From: an uncultured Eubacteriales bacterium | GTDB lineage: Bacteria; Bacillota; Clostridia; Christensenellales; QALW01 | Direction: 5' to 3' | Assembly: GCA_900547955.1 (NCBI GenBank) | Contig: URIR01000015.1 | Location: 1-41,629 of the forward strand | DNA length: 41,629 bases | Part shown: positions 31,712 through 40,558 of the stretch, piece after piece | How the letters are laid out: every line of letters begins with the position of its first letter | How positions within the stretch are numbered: position 1 is the first letter of the stretch | Translations under genes and position numbers: made by a program | Notes under the pieces: generated by a model | What the model was told of the DNA's origin: nothing | Seen by the model: only the letters and a program-made list of their open reading frames with translations | The model's database searches: none

Positions 31712-32638
31712 ATGAGGTATAGGATAGGAGTAGATCTTGGAGGCACGCATATTGGCGTAGGGCTGGTAAACGCGGAGGGGAATTTAGTTTTAAAGCATTA
31801 TGCGCCTACGCCTGAGGGCCGCGAATTTGAAATGACAGTCAAAGCTATTATTGAAGCGGTTGAGCACATTTTAGATTTGCAGAAAATAAGCGTTACAGAC
31901 TGCGACAGCATAGGTGTCGGCTCGCCTGGAGTTGCCGAGGAGGAAACGGGGAAAATAGTGTTTTCTACTAATTTTCAATGGTATGATAAGCCGCTGGGAG
32001 AGAGGCTGCAAGCGCGCTTTAATATACCTGTTCATGTGGGTAATGATGCAGATGTGGCTGGATGGGCGGAATTTTTGATGGGCGCAGGCAGGGGTCATAA
32101 GAGCTGCATTACTATTACGCTGGGAACAGGCGTAGGCGGGGGCCTGGTGCTGAACGGTCATTTGTTTTCAGGAGGTATGCTGGGGGGAGCTGAATTAGGG
32201 CATGTTACTTTAGTAGCCGGCGGAGTGCGCTGTACTTGCGGCAAGGACGGATGCGCAGAGGCGTATTGCTCTGCCGCCGCGCTTATCAGGCAGGCGGAGG
32301 AGGCTATAAAGACGGGCCGAGAGACTGTGCTTAAGAGCGGCCTGGAGGCTAAGGATGTAGTGGATGCGGCTAAGGCGGGGGATATTTTAGCGTCAGAGCT
32401 TTTTGAGGGCTATGTCAATTATTTGGCTCATTTGCTGGCCAGCATTATCAATTTGCTGGCGCCTGAGATAATAGCTTTGGGCGGAGGGGTTTCCAAGGCG
32501 GGAGATTTTCTGCTGAAGCCGCTTAGAAAACGGGTGGCCGAGCTGGTGCTTAATAAAAGCCTGCCTCATGCCGAGATAGTTTGCGCGCAGATGGGAAATG
32601 ACGCCGGAATTATTGGAGCGGCGCTGCTTGAGGGCTGA
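31712..32638 (+). CDS. glk: ROK-family glucokinase
   Basis: A 308-aa sugar kinase that phosphorylates glucose with ATP. The N-terminal phosphate loop is GVDLGGTHIGVGL. The ROK zinc motif C-x-C-G-x2-G-C-x-E is complete (C174, C176, C181, E183: CTCGKDGCAE), preceded by the catalytic GNDADVAGW and the sugar-binding GGAELGHVTL. I set the start at ATG 31712, behind GGAGAG. A TTG at 31697 in the same frame overlaps that site. It follows hprK closely and is followed by the second nested palindrome. Confidence 0.92.
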   Translation: MRYRIGVDLGGTHIGVGLVNAEGNLVLKHYAPTPEGREFEMTVKAIIEAVEHILDLQKISVTDCDSIGVGSPGVAEEETGKIVFSTNFQWYDKPLGERLQARFNIPVHVGNDADVAGWAEFLMGAGRGHKSCITITLGTGVGGGLVLNGHLFSGGMLGGAELGHVTLVAGGVRCTCGKDGCAEAYCSAAALIRQAEEAIKTGRETVLKSGLEAKDVVDAAKAGDILASELFEGYVNYLAHLLASIINLLAPEIIALGGGVSKAGDFLLKPLRKRVAELVLNKSLPHAEIVCAQMGNDAGIIGAALLEG

Positions 32639-32686
32639 GCTGAGAAATATATAACAGAGCCGAATTACATTAGGGAGTTTTTTATG

Positions 32687-32819
32687 GAAACGGCTCATTG
32701 AAATAAGGCCCCGCGGCGTTTGCGGCCGGAACGGCCGCCGGGCCGGGCTTAAGCCCGGCCCGGACAGGCGGGAACCGCCTGTCAAACGCCGCGGGGCCTT
32801 ATTTACAATGAGCCGTTTC
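32687..32819. repeat. 133-bp nested palindrome with three internal hairpins
   Basis: The arms 32687-32721 and 32784-32819 pair throughout except for one extra base in the right arm. All 62 bases between them fold into three adjacent hairpins: 32722-32738 (GCGGCCG, loop GAA), 32739-32762 (a 24-bp perfect palindrome centred on CTTAAG) and 32763-32783 (GACAGGCGG, loop GAA). The plan is the same as at 4655-4797, while the arm sequences are unrelated. It lies between two co-oriented genes. No protein is encoded and no T-run follows. Confidence 0.9.
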
Positions 32820-32915
32820 TCATTTGAGAAGCTGCGGGGGAGACGTATATACGCCTGCATAAAATCCATAAGAAGCGCATAGGCTTTAATACGAAATTAT
32901 CGTGAGGTGCGCTGT

Positions 32916-34130
32916 ATGGCCAAAAAGAAAGAGAAGAGCGGCCGACGGGTAAGACCGGCCGCTTTGGTTTTATTTGTAGCGCTGGTGCTGTTTCTTTGGC
33001 TTGCTCCAGGCTATCTGTATCCTATTTTAGCTTCGGATATTTTTTCCGAGGAGGTGCAGAAGCGTCGGGAAAGCATGTATACCGGCGTTGTTACCATCTG
33101 GCAGGTGGATACCTTTGAAGGCGGCACGGGCTCGCGCACAGCATGGCTTAATAAATTGCTGGCTTCATTGGAAAAACAATATAACGGCGTGTATTTTGTT
33201 GTACGCTCCATGACTCCTGAAAGAGCAAAGACCCTGCTCGCTTCAGGCAATGAAAGCATAATGCCTGATATGATAAGCTTCGGGCGGGGCCTGATAGATA
33301 ATCCGGAGGAGCTGCTTATGCAAATACCCGAGGAATACTATACGGGGCTTATGCCCGAATTAATAGCGGCTTGCTCAAATTATGCCTTGCCCTGGGCCTT
33401 TGGCGGATATGCGGTCTTTGCGGACAGCGAGCTGGCCGCCAAGCACGGTATGGGGAATGATATTTCCAGCCTGCCGCAGTTTTTAAGCAAGCTGGGCGGC
33501 CCGGCGAAATATGGAAAAACTACGCGGGATATATATGCTCTTGGGATATCTAATACCGCTAAAAGCGTTCCGGGAGCCAGCCTGGCTCGTCTGCTTGAGC
33601 CGTCCAGCATTGGCGGAGAGTATGCTTTGCGTTTTAATGACGAGGACACTACGGAGAATATTTGGGACAGCTATAATTATTCAAAAAGCATCTGCGCCAT
33701 GCTGGGCACCCAAAGGGATATTTACAGGCTCTCGTCCGCTTCGGGCAATGGGAAAATGCGGCCTACGGTAATGCTGCCTGTTGGAGGCTATACTGATTTG
33801 GTGGCGTGCATAGGCATATTAAAGACGGAGGATGAGAAAAAGCTGGACGTTATGTATAATGTCTTAAGACTGCTTTGTCAGACGGACACGCAGCATTCTC
33901 TTAATCTTATAGGGCTTTTTCCTGCTGCAGTAGCCGCTTCGGATATTATTTATCAGGAAGAATTGGTTAATAAGCTTTTTGAGGAGATAAAAAAGCAAAG
34001 GCTTTTAGTGCCGGCAGTATTTGCTTCACAGGAGCAGATAGTTAATGAAAACAAGCTGATGGTAGAATATTTAAAAACAGGCGCCAATCAACAGGAGGTA
34101 AGGCTTTTTTTCAGCAATCTATCAAAATAG
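32916..34130 (+). CDS. Membrane-anchored solute-binding-like protein
   Basis: A 404-aa protein with a basic N-terminus and one membrane segment (residues about 15-38, ALVLFVALVLFLWLAP) and then an extracellular domain. The mature part begins VTIWQVDTFEGGTG, continues with SRTAWLNKLLASLEKQY and has PDMISFGRGL and YALPWAFGGYAVFAD. This is the layout of family 1 extracellular solute-binding proteins (sugar ABC importers). A lipobox cysteine is absent, so it would be held by the uncleaved segment. No permease or ATPase gene is adjacent, so it may be a sensor or a shared receptor. The start at ATG 32916 has GAGGTG six bases upstream. The ligand is unknown. Confidence 0.65.
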   Translation: MAKKKEKSGRRVRPAALVLFVALVLFLWLAPGYLYPILASDIFSEEVQKRRESMYTGVVTIWQVDTFEGGTGSRTAWLNKLLASLEKQYNGVYFVVRSMTPERAKTLLASGNESIMPDMISFGRGLIDNPEELLMQIPEEYYTGLMPELIAACSNYALPWAFGGYAVFADSELAAKHGMGNDISSLPQFLSKLGGPAKYGKTTRDIYALGISNTAKSVPGASLARLLEPSSIGGEYALRFNDEDTTENIWDSYNYSKSICAMLGTQRDIYRLSSASGNGKMRPTVMLPVGGYTDLVACIGILKTEDEKKLDVMYNVLRLLCQTDTQHSLNLIGLFPAAVAASDIIYQEELVNKLFEEIKKQRLLVPAVFASQEQIVNENKLMVEYLKTGANQQEVRLFFSNLSK

Positions 34131-34141
34131 CCTATAAGCGC

Positions 34142-34170
34142 TTGTTTAAAACGCTGAAATGTTGTAAAAT
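34142..34170 (+). promoter_or_regulatory. Promoter of murB-rapZ-whiA-dnaE
   Basis: TTGTTT (34142-34147), 17 nt and TAAAAT (34165-34170). It is about 55 bases before the murB start. Confidence 0.55.
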
Positions 34171-34224
34171 AATATATGGCTTTCTTCTGTATTCAGACGG
34201 GCTATATCAATTTAGGAGAAATTT

Positions 34225-35136
34225 ATGTCGGGTAGGGATATTATACATATATTTAAGGGGCTGCTGCCCGATAAAAGGCTTTTAATTGACGCGGATATGA
34301 GCCGTCTGACTACCTTCAGGATAGGCGGACCGGCGGATATTGTAGCAGAAGCTGAAAGCGCGGAAGAAATAGTTGCGCTGCTTAATGCGGCCAAGGGGAC
34401 GGGCGTGCCCTTTATGGTGCTGGGAAACGGTTCAAACGTGCTGGTTAAGGATAAAGGAGTGCGCGGTCTGGTTATAAGGGTAAATTCCGCTATGAGCAGT
34501 ATAAAAGCGGAAGGAAATTTAGTTCGTGCGCAGGCGGGAGTGACCATGAGCGCTTTGGCTAAATTTTTAGCCGAGCATTCTCTTGCCGGCTTTGAATTTG
34601 CCAGCGGTATACCTGGCTGCCTGGGCGGGGGAATATATATGAACGCCGGGGCGTATAACGGCGAAATAGGAAATCTGGTTAAAGAAGTATGCTTTATAGA
34701 CGAGAGTTTTAAGCTTTCACGCCTAAATGCGAATGAATTGGATTTCAGCTACAGGCATTGCGCCCTTTCAGGGCGGGATGTGGTTATAGTTGAGGCAAGC
34801 CTTGAATTGACTGATGGAAGCAGGGAAGAAATAAATCAAATGATACGGGATTATACGCGGCGCCGCAAAGAGCGTCAGCCATTAGAATATCCCAGCGCGG
34901 GCAGCATGTTTAAGAGGCCAAAGGGCGCGTATGCCGCGGCGCTTATAGATCAGGCCGGGCTGAAGGGAATGAGAGTAGGAGACGCATGTATTTCTGAAAA
35001 GCATGCCGGATTTTTTATTAATTTGGGGCGGGCTACGGCCGAACAGATGCTGGAACTGGTGGAGAAAACACAGATGATTGTCTATGAGCGGACGGGCATA
35101 ATGCTTAGCCCGGAGGTGCGTATAATAGGCGAATAA
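34225..35136 (+). CDS. murB: UDP-N-acetylenolpyruvoylglucosamine reductase
   Basis: A 303-aa flavoenzyme that reduces UDP-GlcNAc-enolpyruvate to UDP-MurNAc with NADPH in peptidoglycan synthesis. The FAD-binding part shows TTFRIGGPAD and VLGNGSNVLV. The active-site Ser is S227 in PSAGSMFKRP, and the catalytic Glu is near the C-terminus in LSPEVRIIGE. The NAGAYNGEIG loop marks it as the shorter type II form. A TTTAGGAG site precedes the start. It leads a compact operon with rapZ 23 bases downstream. Confidence 0.97.
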   Translation: MSGRDIIHIFKGLLPDKRLLIDADMSRLTTFRIGGPADIVAEAESAEEIVALLNAAKGTGVPFMVLGNGSNVLVKDKGVRGLVIRVNSAMSSIKAEGNLVRAQAGVTMSALAKFLAEHSLAGFEFASGIPGCLGGGIYMNAGAYNGEIGNLVKEVCFIDESFKLSRLNANELDFSYRHCALSGRDVVIVEASLELTDGSREEINQMIRDYTRRRKERQPLEYPSAGSMFKRPKGAYAAALIDQAGLKGMRVGDACISEKHAGFFINLGRATAEQMLELVEKTQMIVYERTGIMLSPEVRIIGE

Positions 35137-35159
35137 TTTAACATAAGAGGTGAAAATAA

Positions 35160-36044
35160 ATGAGATTCGTAATTATTACCGGGCTCTCGGGCTCAGGAAA
35201 GACCAACGCGCTTAAATACATGGAGGATATGGGCTTTTTTTGCGTGGATAATCTTCCCCCCGTACTGTTGGGTAAATTTGCGGATCTCTTTTTTCAGGGC
35301 AACGGCGCCTTGGATAAGGTAGCCGTCGTTATAGATATCAGGGGGCGCGAGTTTTTTTCAGGGCTGCTCGAGGCGCTGAATTATATGGACGAGCATGGCT
35401 ATGTATTTGAAGTTATTTTTCTGTATGCGGACGAAGAGGAGCTGGTGAACCGCTACAATCTTACGCGCCGGGCGCATCCGCTGGCCGTGGGCGGCCGTCT
35501 GCTTGAGGGCATAAGGCGGGAGGCGGAGCTTTTAAGCGATTTGAAGGAGCGCGCTACGCATAATATAGATACTACGAAGCTGCATCCCAAACAGCTTGGC
35601 CAGATGCTCAGGCGTTATTTCTCAGAGGAGGATACGCAAAAGGTTCGCTTAACTATTATTTCCTTTGGCTTTAAGCGTGGAATCCCATCAGATACCGATA
35701 TGGTTTTTGATGTGCGCTTTTTGCCTAATCCTTATAACGAGCCGGCATTGCGGAATTTTTCCGGCCTGAACAAGGACGTGCAGGAGTATATTTTAAAGGC
35801 GCCTGAAACGCTTGAACTATATAATAAGCTTTATGATTTTATAAGCTTTGTTTTGCCTCTTTATCCCCATTCCTCCAAACGGGATCTTATAATCGCTATA
35901 GGCTGTACGGGCGGTATGCATCGTTCGGTGGCTACTGTTGAATGGCTGGCCGCGCGGTTCAGGGAAAAGGGCGTAAACGTATTTACCGAACACAGGGATT
36001 TGGAAAATGAAAAGCTGGGCGTAAAATATAAGCCTATAGAGTGA
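35160..36044 (+). CDS. rapZ: RapZ / YvcJ-family nucleotide-binding protein
   Basis: A 294-aa protein. The N-terminal P-loop is GLSGSGKT (residues 8-15), followed by ALKYMEDMGFFCVDNLPP, the hallmark of the family. The C-terminal domain has FGFKRGIPSDTDMVFDVRFLPNPY and IGCTGGMHRSV. In Escherichia coli RapZ binds the small RNA GlmZ. In Firmicutes the protein (YvcJ) hydrolyses nucleotides and affects competence, so the exact role here is not known. AGAGGTGAAA precedes the ATG. whiA starts four bases after its stop. In many relatives yvcK stands between these two genes, and it is missing here. Confidence 0.95.
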   Translation: MRFVIITGLSGSGKTNALKYMEDMGFFCVDNLPPVLLGKFADLFFQGNGALDKVAVVIDIRGREFFSGLLEALNYMDEHGYVFEVIFLYADEEELVNRYNLTRRAHPLAVGGRLLEGIRREAELLSDLKERATHNIDTTKLHPKQLGQMLRRYFSEEDTQKVRLTIISFGFKRGIPSDTDMVFDVRFLPNPYNEPALRNFSGLNKDVQEYILKAPETLELYNKLYDFISFVLPLYPHSSKRDLIIAIGCTGGMHRSVATVEWLAARFREKGVNVFTEHRDLENEKLGVKYKPIE

Positions 36045-36048
36045 TATC

Positions 36049-36948
36049 ATGTCTTATACAAAAGATTTGAAATTGAATCTTCTGCATGTCAGCGCCAAGG
36101 ATTGCTGCGGGTTAAGCGAGTTGGAGGCGCTTTTGCGTACCGGGGGAGAATTTATACTGGGCGGCGGACTTCCGGGCATTACATTTACTACAGAATTGGA
36201 GCCGCTGGCTGGCCGGGTGCTCAGCCTTATACGGGAATTGATAGGCGCAGAGCCGCGCATGCTTATGCTGAAAAAAAGTCAGCCTCGCCGGATGACGCTG
36301 TATTCAGTTGAGCTGGATGGCAGGAATACTCGGGCCGCGTTTGAAAAATTCGGCTATGAGGGAGTATTTGCGGACGCAGTCCTGCCCGAGAGGGAATGCT
36401 GCCTGCGCGCGGCGCTGCGCGGAACGTTTTTAAGCTGCGGGATGCTGGCTGATCCCAATAAGCAGTATTTGATGGAATTTTCCGCTTCGGGTGATATGAG
36501 CGGAAATTATATTAGTCTGCTGCTGGACAGGCTTAATATTCCGTTTGGTGAAAATATTCGGGGCGATAAACGGGTGTTTTATATTAAGGAGGCAGGAAGC
36601 ATTTCTAAGCTTCTGGGGCTTATGAATGCTCCCGCGATAATGCTGGAAGTGGAAAACGTTCGAGTGGTGCGCGAGGTGCGCAATCGTATAAATCGCCAGA
36701 ATAACTGTGAGAGCGCTAATATGGATAAGAGCATTACCGCTTCTCTGCGCACGCTGGAAGATATAGAATTGATTCTTTCCGAGGGGAAAAGAGTTTCCCC
36801 TGCGCTTATGGAGGCGGCTCAAATGCGCGCCGAAAGGCCGGAAGCGTCGCTGGCGGAATTAGCCTTAGAATTGGGAATAAGCCGCTCGGCGCTGAATAAC
36901 AGGCTTAGAAGGCTTCATGAAATAGCGGAGGAAATGAGAATTGATTAA
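36049..36948 (+). CDS. whiA: DNA-binding protein WhiA
   Basis: A 299-aa protein of the WhiA family, conserved in Gram-positive bacteria, that takes part in cell division and chromosome segregation (sporulation in actinomycetes). The N-terminal part is related to LAGLIDADG homing endonucleases but is catalytically inactive in known members. The C-terminal helix-turn-helix is visible as LAELALELGISRSALNNRLRRL. The four-base gap after rapZ suggests coupled translation. I see no strong separate ribosome binding site. dnaE follows after 26 bases. Confidence 0.93.
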   Translation: MSYTKDLKLNLLHVSAKDCCGLSELEALLRTGGEFILGGGLPGITFTTELEPLAGRVLSLIRELIGAEPRMLMLKKSQPRRMTLYSVELDGRNTRAAFEKFGYEGVFADAVLPERECCLRAALRGTFLSCGMLADPNKQYLMEFSASGDMSGNYISLLLDRLNIPFGENIRGDKRVFYIKEAGSISKLLGLMNAPAIMLEVENVRVVREVRNRINRQNNCESANMDKSITASLRTLEDIELILSEGKRVSPALMEAAQMRAERPEASLAELALELGISRSALNNRLRRLHEIAEEMRID

Positions 36949-36974
36949 GACCCATATTAAAGAGGAGGCAGTAT

Positions 36975-39900
36975 ATGGCCGGCTTTACGCATTTGCATGT
37001 GCATACTGAGTATAGCCTGTTGGACGGCGCTTCGCGCATAGAGGAGCTGGTTTTAAGGGCTAAGGAATTGGGCTTTGACAGCCTTGCCATAACGGATCAC
37101 GGCGCTATGTACGGCGCGGTGGATTTTTATAAGGCGGCTAAAAAGCATGGCATAAAGCCTATTATTGGCTGCGAAGTATATATGGCGCCGCGCGGGCATA
37201 AGGAAAAAGAGGGCAGGGCTGATAAGGAATATGCGCATTTTGTGCTGCTGGCTGAAAATGAGAAGGGATATTATAACCTTATAAAGCTGGTTTCCTTGGG
37301 CTTTACAGAGGGCTTTTATTATAAACCGCGGATAGACTATGAATTGCTGGAACAGTATTCAGAGGGGCTTATCGGGCTTTCGGCATGTATAGGAGGGGAT
37401 ATTCCTCAGCTTCTTCTTAACGGGATGGTGGACGAGGCCAAAGCTCTGGCTGCGCGCTTAAAAAATATTCTGGGACCGGATAATTTCTTTATAGAGATAC
37501 AAGACCATGGCTTGCGCGAGGAGCGCCAGGTTAATCCGCAGCTTATAAAGCTGGCTGAGGAGCTTTCCCTGGGGCTGGTATGCACGAACGACTCTCATTA
37601 TACACGCCGGGAGGACGCTTCTGCGCATGATGTATTGTTATGCATCCAGACGGGCAAAACAGTAGACGATCCAAATCGTATGCGTTTTCAGGGGGACGGC
37701 TTTTACCTTAAAAGCGAAGAGGAGATGAGACAGCTTTTTCCCGATTTGCCTCAGGCCTTTGACAATACTGCTAAAATAGCTGAACGCTGCAATTTCGATT
37801 ATGTTTTCGGCGAATTAAAGCTGCCATATTATAAAACGCCCGATTCGCGTACGGCCGTTCAATTTATGAGAGATATAAGCAGGGAAGGGCTTTATAAGAA
37901 ATACGGACAGCCTTCGCAGACGGTGCTTGAACGCTATGAATATGAGATGAACATGATAGAAAAAATGGGGTATGTGGATTATTACCTCATAGTATGGGAT
38001 TATATCCATTTTGCCAAGACGCATGATATTATGGTGGGCCCGGGCAGAGGCAGCGGAGCAGGCAGCATAGTGGCCTATGCGATGGACATAACCACAGTAG
38101 ATCCTATAAAATATAATCTGCTTTTTGAGCGTTTTCTTAATCCCGAACGGGTCAGCATGCCCGATTTTGACGTAGATTTTCCGCCTGACGGCCGGGGCAG
38201 GGTTATTGAATATGTTACTCAGAAGTACGGCGCGGAAAATGTGGCGCAGATAATAACCTTTGGAACTATGGGAGCCCGGGCGGTGGTGCGGGATGTGGGG
38301 CGCGCCATGAATATTCCGTACGCCGAATGCGACAGGATAGCTAAATTAATTCCGCATGAATTGAATATAACCCTTTCGGACGCGCTGGAGCGCAGTCCCG
38401 ACCTAAAAAAGGAGCTGGCCTCGGAGCAGGTGGCTAAGCTTATCGAATATTCGCTTAAATTGGAGGGACTGCCCAGGCATAGCTCAACTCACGCAGCGGG
38501 CGTAGTTATATCCAAGGAGCCGGTAGACAGCTATGTCCCGTTAGCGCTTAACGACAACGTGCCTGTAACGCAGTTTACCATGAAAACGCTGGAGCAGCTT
38601 GGTCTTTTGAAAATGGACTTTTTGGGGCTGCGGACTTTAGCGGTTATTAAGGATACTTTGGATATGGTTAAAAAACGTACTGGTCAGACGCCTGATATAT
38701 ATAATATCAGCTTTGACGATCCGAAGGTCTACGCGATGCTTTCCAAAGGGGATACCGACGGCGTTTTTCAGCTTGAAAGCACGGGTATGCGCAATTTTAT
38801 GCGCGAGCTGGAGCCGTCTACGTTTGAGGATATTATTGCGGGCATAGCGCTTTACCGGCCCGGCCCGATGGAGAGCATACCCCGATATGTAAAGGGGAAA
38901 AAGGAGCCAAAAAGCGTGGAATATCTGCATCCGCTTCTAGAGCCGGTGCTGGATGTCACCTATGGCTGCATAGTGTATCAGGAGCAGGTTATGCAGATAG
39001 TAAGAGATGTGGCAGGCTATTCTTTAGGGCGCAGCGACGTTATGCGGCGCGCTATGTCCAAAAAGGATAAAGCCGTTATGGAACGGGAGCATGAGATATT
39101 CATACACGGGCTGGAGGAAAACGGGCAGATAGTTGTGCCCGGCGCGGTGCGCAACGGCATTTCGGAAAAAATAGCGGAGGAATTATTTGAGCAGATACGC
39201 ACTTTCGCTCAGTATGCCTTTAATAAATCGCACGCGGCGGCTTATGCGGTGGTAGCCTATGAAACCGCTTATTTAAAATATTATTATCCGTCCGAGTTTA
39301 TGGCCGCCATGCTTAACAGCTTTTTAGGGGACGGCGCCCGGGCGGCGCAATATATTCAATACTGCCGCGATAATCTTATAAGCGTGCTGCCGCCTGATAT
39401 AAACGAGAGCGGACCGTATTTTACCGTTACATCTAAGGGCGCCGTAAGGTTCGGTATGGCCGCGGTTAAAAACGTAGGGGTCAACGCGATAGAGGCCATA
39501 GTTAAGGAACGGGAGAAAAACGGGCCTTTTAGAGGAATATATGATTTTGCCCGGCGCTGTATGAGCTCAGGCGGGGAAATAAATAAGCGCGTAGTTGAAT
39601 CACTTATTAAGGCAGGAGCATTTGACAGCTCGGGCTTTACCAGACGCAGCCTGCTTTCAAGCTACGAGGGTATAATAGACCAGGTGCAGTCGGGTGCAAA
39701 GAGGATAATTGAGGGGCAGCTCTCCTTTTTTACAGAAGAACTGGAAGCGGAAATGGATACGGAGCAGGAGGCGGATATCCCGAGGCTGCCTGAATATGAG
39801 CAGTCCTATCTGCTTTCTCTGGAAAAGGAAATGCTGGGCATATATGTTTCGGGGCATCCTTTGGAAAAATATAAAAATGCGCTTAAGCGTGCCAATTTGA

Positions 39901-40430
39901 CTACCGCTATGCTTATGGACCAAGAGGAATATAAGAATAACGGTATATTTGACGGCAAAGAGGTTGAGTATTTGGGCGTTGTTTCGGCAGTACGGACTAA
40001 AATAACCAAGAATAACAATTTAATGGCCTTTGTTACGGCAGAGGATAATTACGGCGCTCTGGAATGTCTGGTTTTCCCTAATATATATACTCGCTTCAGG
40101 GAAAGGCTGATTCCTGAAAAGGTGGTGCGCTTAAAAGGAAGGCTTTCCATGAGGGAGGACGAGCAGCCTAAGATAATTCTGGACGCTGCGTATGAGGTGC
40201 AGCCTGATGGAGAGGGACGGCGCATATGGATAAGGGTGACGGACGAGAATCGCGCCGCTTTAAATGAATTGGACGATTTTATGGCAGAATATGCGGGGGA
40301 AAACAGGGTCATATTATATTATGAGCGGGAGCGCGGCCAAAAGGAGCTGGATAAAGGACTATCGAGCGGAGAACAGGCGCTTGAGGGCTTGAGGCGGCTT
40401 TTTGGAAGCCAGCATGTACGGATAAAATAA
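36975..40430 (+). CDS. dnaE: DNA polymerase III alpha subunit
   Basis: A 1151-aa replicative polymerase subunit. The PHP domain is at the N-terminus (FTHLHVHTEYSLLDGASR, residues about 4-21). The polymerase core has GPGRGSGAGSIVAYAMD near residue 355 and the catalytic PDFDVDFPP near 395, with the third acidic residue in LKMDFLGL near 550. The helix-hairpin-helix region follows. An OB fold spans about 990-1060 (LGVVSAVRTKITKNNN). No exonuclease domain is inserted, so this is DnaE and not PolC. AGAGGAGG precedes the ATG. It ends the murB operon. Only weak T-rich DNA follows, so some reading into pfkA is possible. Confidence 0.98.
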   Translation: MAGFTHLHVHTEYSLLDGASRIEELVLRAKELGFDSLAITDHGAMYGAVDFYKAAKKHGIKPIIGCEVYMAPRGHKEKEGRADKEYAHFVLLAENEKGYYNLIKLVSLGFTEGFYYKPRIDYELLEQYSEGLIGLSACIGGDIPQLLLNGMVDEAKALAARLKNILGPDNFFIEIQDHGLREERQVNPQLIKLAEELSLGLVCTNDSHYTRREDASAHDVLLCIQTGKTVDDPNRMRFQGDGFYLKSEEEMRQLFPDLPQAFDNTAKIAERCNFDYVFGELKLPYYKTPDSRTAVQFMRDISREGLYKKYGQPSQTVLERYEYEMNMIEKMGYVDYYLIVWDYIHFAKTHDIMVGPGRGSGAGSIVAYAMDITTVDPIKYNLLFERFLNPERVSMPDFDVDFPPDGRGRVIEYVTQKYGAENVAQIITFGTMGARAVVRDVGRAMNIPYAECDRIAKLIPHELNITLSDALERSPDLKKELASEQVAKLIEYSLKLEGLPRHSSTHAAGVVISKEPVDSYVPLALNDNVPVTQFTMKTLEQLGLLKMDFLGLRTLAVIKDTLDMVKKRTGQTPDIYNISFDDPKVYAMLSKGDTDGVFQLESTGMRNFMRELEPSTFEDIIAGIALYRPGPMESIPRYVKGKKEPKSVEYLHPLLEPVLDVTYGCIVYQEQVMQIVRDVAGYSLGRSDVMRRAMSKKDKAVMEREHEIFIHGLEENGQIVVPGAVRNGISEKIAEELFEQIRTFAQYAFNKSHAAAYAVVAYETAYLKYYYPSEFMAAMLNSFLGDGARAAQYIQYCRDNLISVLPPDINESGPYFTVTSKGAVRFGMAAVKNVGVNAIEAIVKEREKNGPFRGIYDFARRCMSSGGEINKRVVESLIKAGAFDSSGFTRRSLLSSYEGIIDQVQSGAKRIIEGQLSFFTEELEAEMDTEQEADIPRLPEYEQSYLLSLEKEMLGIYVSGHPLEKYKNALKRANLTTAMLMDQEEYKNNGIFDGKEVEYLGVVSAVRTKITKNNNLMAFVTAEDNYGALECLVFPNIYTRFRERLIPEKVVRLKGRLSMREDEQPKIILDAAYEVQPDGEGRRIWIRVTDENRAALNELDDFMAEYAGENRVILYYERERGQKELDKGLSSGEQALEGLRRLFGSQHVRIK

Positions 40431-40473
40431 TTTGTGTTTTTTCAGGCGATTTTCAGTAGTCATAACGTCCGGT

Positions 40474-40492
40474 TTCTGTTATACTATAATCT
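40474..40492 (+). promoter_or_regulatory. Promoter of pfkA
   Basis: The extended -10 TGTTATACT (TATACT at 40480-40485) has a weak -35 (TAGTCA, 40457-40462). A second TATAAT is at 40485-40490. Confidence 0.5.
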
Positions 40493-40558
40493 AAGCTTGT
40501 TATTGTAGAGCGGATTTGGGCTGTATAGATAATTTCCACCTGAAAGGCGAGGATGTAT

